Positions 5,654 through 5,743 of a stretch of 5,743 nucleotides of DNA are shown piece by piece. The notes beneath the pieces were generated by a model, which made no database searches, was not told the DNA's origin, and saw only the letters and a program-made list of their open reading frames with translations. Position 1 is the first letter of the stretch. The number at the start of each line of letters is the position of its first letter. This DNA comes from an uncultured Prevotella sp. (lineage in GTDB: Bacteria > Bacteroidota > Bacteroidia > Bacteroidales > Bacteroidaceae): contig URJQ01000140.1 of the NCBI GenBank assembly GCA_900548195.1, forward strand, positions 1-5,743, in the 5' to 3' direction. The position numbers and the translations under genes are program-made.

Positions 5654-5743
5654 TAGCTATGCTCTATTGTGATGCAACTATGTTCTGTCGAAGAAGGAAT
5701 GATGCGGGAATCATGACTGATGAAACAGGACGTAGATGCGCAC

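Larger units (their letters stand above)
5340..5743. other. AT-rich stretch without a supportable gene
   Basis: About 25% GC from 5341 to 5640 by hand count, rising to about 39% from 5641 to 5743. I see no tRNA, rRNA or convincing coding frame. It holds a pair of imperfect 27-bp direct repeats and a possible -7 box on the minus strand, TAGTTTTG (5458 to 5451), without a well-placed -33 partner; if real it could serve the downstream open frame and the GH5 gene. At the right edge two minus-strand frames run in from outside and stop at 5614 and 5664, and a plus-strand frame is open from ATG 5680 to the edge. Any of these could be the margin of a real gene, but none is recognisable. Confidence 0.5.

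Noticed and set aside
5614..5743. Gene ends entering from the right edge (minus frames stopping at 5614 and 5664, plus frame from 5680)
   Set aside because: Each is only 21-42 codons within the window, they overlap one another, and no family is recognisable, so none is called.

Overview
The window looks like a chromosomal piece of a Bacteroidota species, most likely Prevotella/Segatella or a close relative. The grounds are a TonB-dependent receptor with an N-terminal carboxypeptidase-regulatory-like domain, a BACON-GH5 surface lipoprotein with an acidic stretch after the lipobox cysteine, a Bacteroidota-type -7 box (TACATTTG), and A-rich leaders in place of Shine-Dalgarno sites. Genus is an inference from style; no marker gene is present. 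Every gene I can support is on the minus strand, so transcription runs from high to low coordinates.

Layout in transcription order. 5743-5340: a gene-poor, very AT-rich stretch (about 25% GC from 5341 to 5640 by hand count) with a pair of imperfect 27-bp direct repeats. 5339-4980: a 119-codon open frame of coding-like composition (about 45% GC) with a GTG start, no signal peptide and no recognised family; I read it as the 3' end of a gene that lost its 5' part. 4979-4892: an 88-bp leader with a strong hairpin and an A-tract. 4891-3344: a 515-residue surface lipoprotein with a BACON domain and a complete GH5 glycoside hydrolase domain, probably an endo-beta-glucanase. 3343-2986: an intergenic region with a 107-bp element bounded by perfect 21-bp inverted repeats, then the promoter of the next operon with an 18-bp dyad over its -33 region. 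2985-160: a 941-residue TonB-dependent receptor. 143-1: the first 47 codons of a lipoprotein, 16 bp behind the receptor and with its own Shine-Dalgarno site.

There are two functional blocks. The GH5 lipoprotein would sit on the cell surface and cut a beta-glucan-type polysaccharide, but no SusC/SusD pair is visible beside it. The receptor and following lipoprotein form an operon for TonB-powered uptake of an unknown ligand. The receptor resembles those I associate with DUF4876 lipoproteins rather than SusC, but the lipoprotein is too truncated to confirm this. I see no clear new enzymatic system. The most notable signals are an exact 21-bp in-frame tandem duplication in the receptor plug, the 107-bp palindromic element, the promoter dyad, and the orphan gene 3' end upstream of the GH5 gene.
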